Shown in pieces: positions 63,793 to 64,000 of a stretch of DNA of 64,000 bases (positions within the stretch are counted from its first letter, which is position 1; every line of letters starts with the position of its first letter). The DNA comes from QHXQ01 sp045807745. Lineage in GTDB: Bacteria; Acidobacteriota; Blastocatellia; Pyrinomonadales; Pyrinomonadaceae. A program made the translations under genes and the position numbers. The stretch is taken from positions 186,001-250,000 of the forward strand of contig JBJMGT010000042.1 of NCBI GenBank assembly GCA_045807745.1. The letters are read 5' to 3'. The notes beneath the pieces were generated by a model. It was not told the origin of the DNA and did no database searches. It saw only the letters and a program-made list of their open reading frames with translations.

Positions 63793-64000
63793 CAATCTTG
63801 TGCGGGTGTGCCCAACGCATCAACCGTGGCTCGCTGCTCGCCCGCCGGTAGGAGGCCCAGATAGATCACGAGCAGCGTGACCGTCATAAGTTGGCCGGCT
63901 ACTTCGGTAATGATCTGGCTGAGGGCGCTGGCTATATATGGCGAGACGAGCAGCCCGAAGGCCACGCCGACGGAGAGGCCGACTACGATCCCGACGACCA
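63792..64000 (-). CDS. Membrane protein, C-terminal part only
   Basis: The frame enters from the right edge of the window and ends with TGA at 63794-63792. The visible ~69 residues include a hydrophobic, Gly-rich helix (GIVVGLSVGVAFGLLVSPYI) and a second one (LMTVTLLVIYLGLLPAG). It is co-translated with the SDR gene. Family unknown from this fragment. Confidence 0.7.
   Translation of the reverse strand, partial: VVGIVVGLSVGVAFGLLVSPYIASALSQIITEVAGQLMTVTLLVIYLGLLPAGEQRATVDALGTPAQD

Overview
This is a high-GC bacterial chromosome segment. Periplasmic HEAT-cyclophilin and TPR-CHAT proteins, a sensor kinase with a long Reg_prop beta-propeller, and a giant secreted beta-helix/Calx-beta protein together suggest an Acidobacteriota-like soil organism (class Blastocatellia or similar). 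This placement is inferred from gene content only.

Layout. 1-6250: ordinary genes, namely a molybdopterin oxidoreductase (5' end outside the window), a HEAT-repeat/cyclophilin protein and an M1-peptidase-like protein that has lost its catalytic Glu. 6305-7708: a truncated tyrosine recombinase and a gene-poor stretch. 7709-33522: an island of 21 genes in two convergent blocks. 33523-34391: gene-poor, AT-richer DNA with a 22-bp inverted repeat and an orphan 3' half of tRNA-Cys(GCA), an integrase-type attachment footprint. 34392-49167: a methyltransferase, a roughly 3100-residue secreted protein and a two-component system. 49168-52383: a TPR-CHAT protein. 52600-55220: a cluster of promoterless-looking small genes separated by four attC-like sites (integron cassettes without an integrase here). 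55252-56807: small unknown genes and an XRE regulator. 57019-64000: housekeeping and stress genes (ppk1, arylamine N-acetyltransferase, DUF4112, thioredoxin-like, 2-Cys peroxiredoxin, a PerR/Fur regulator with its operator, an SDR reductase).

The centrepiece is the 26-kb island. Its plus-strand block encodes an apparently complete eukaryote-like ubiquitin pathway: an E1, a RING-like zinc protein (candidate E3), a beta-grasp ubiquitin-like protein (Ubl), an E2 with HPN and active-site Cys fused to an N-terminal Ubl-like domain, and two JAMM/JAB peptidases, one of them membrane-anchored. Membrane, FHA-like, GATase-like and VWA proteins follow. The minus-strand block ends with a second Ubl fused to a Hint (intein/hedgehog-type) autoprocessing domain and a TIR domain. 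The Ubl's terminal Gly is immediately followed by the Hint Cys1. Upstream in the same block are a SAF-like protein, membrane and CBS-like proteins, a divergent Hsp70, a zinc-ribbon Hsp70, GrpE, TPR proteins and a CHAT protease.

Six proteins from both blocks carry copies of a short R-I-K/R-hydrophobic-hydrophobic motif in disordered tails, often at the extreme C terminus, and a seventh (the RING protein) has a looser form. The motif resembles a SUMO-interacting motif and the Ubl's own first strand. This suggests that the two blocks work as one Ubl-marking, chaperone and effector (TIR, CHAT) system, plausibly in defence or stress. That functional reading is inference; the domain assignments rest on motifs visible in the translations.
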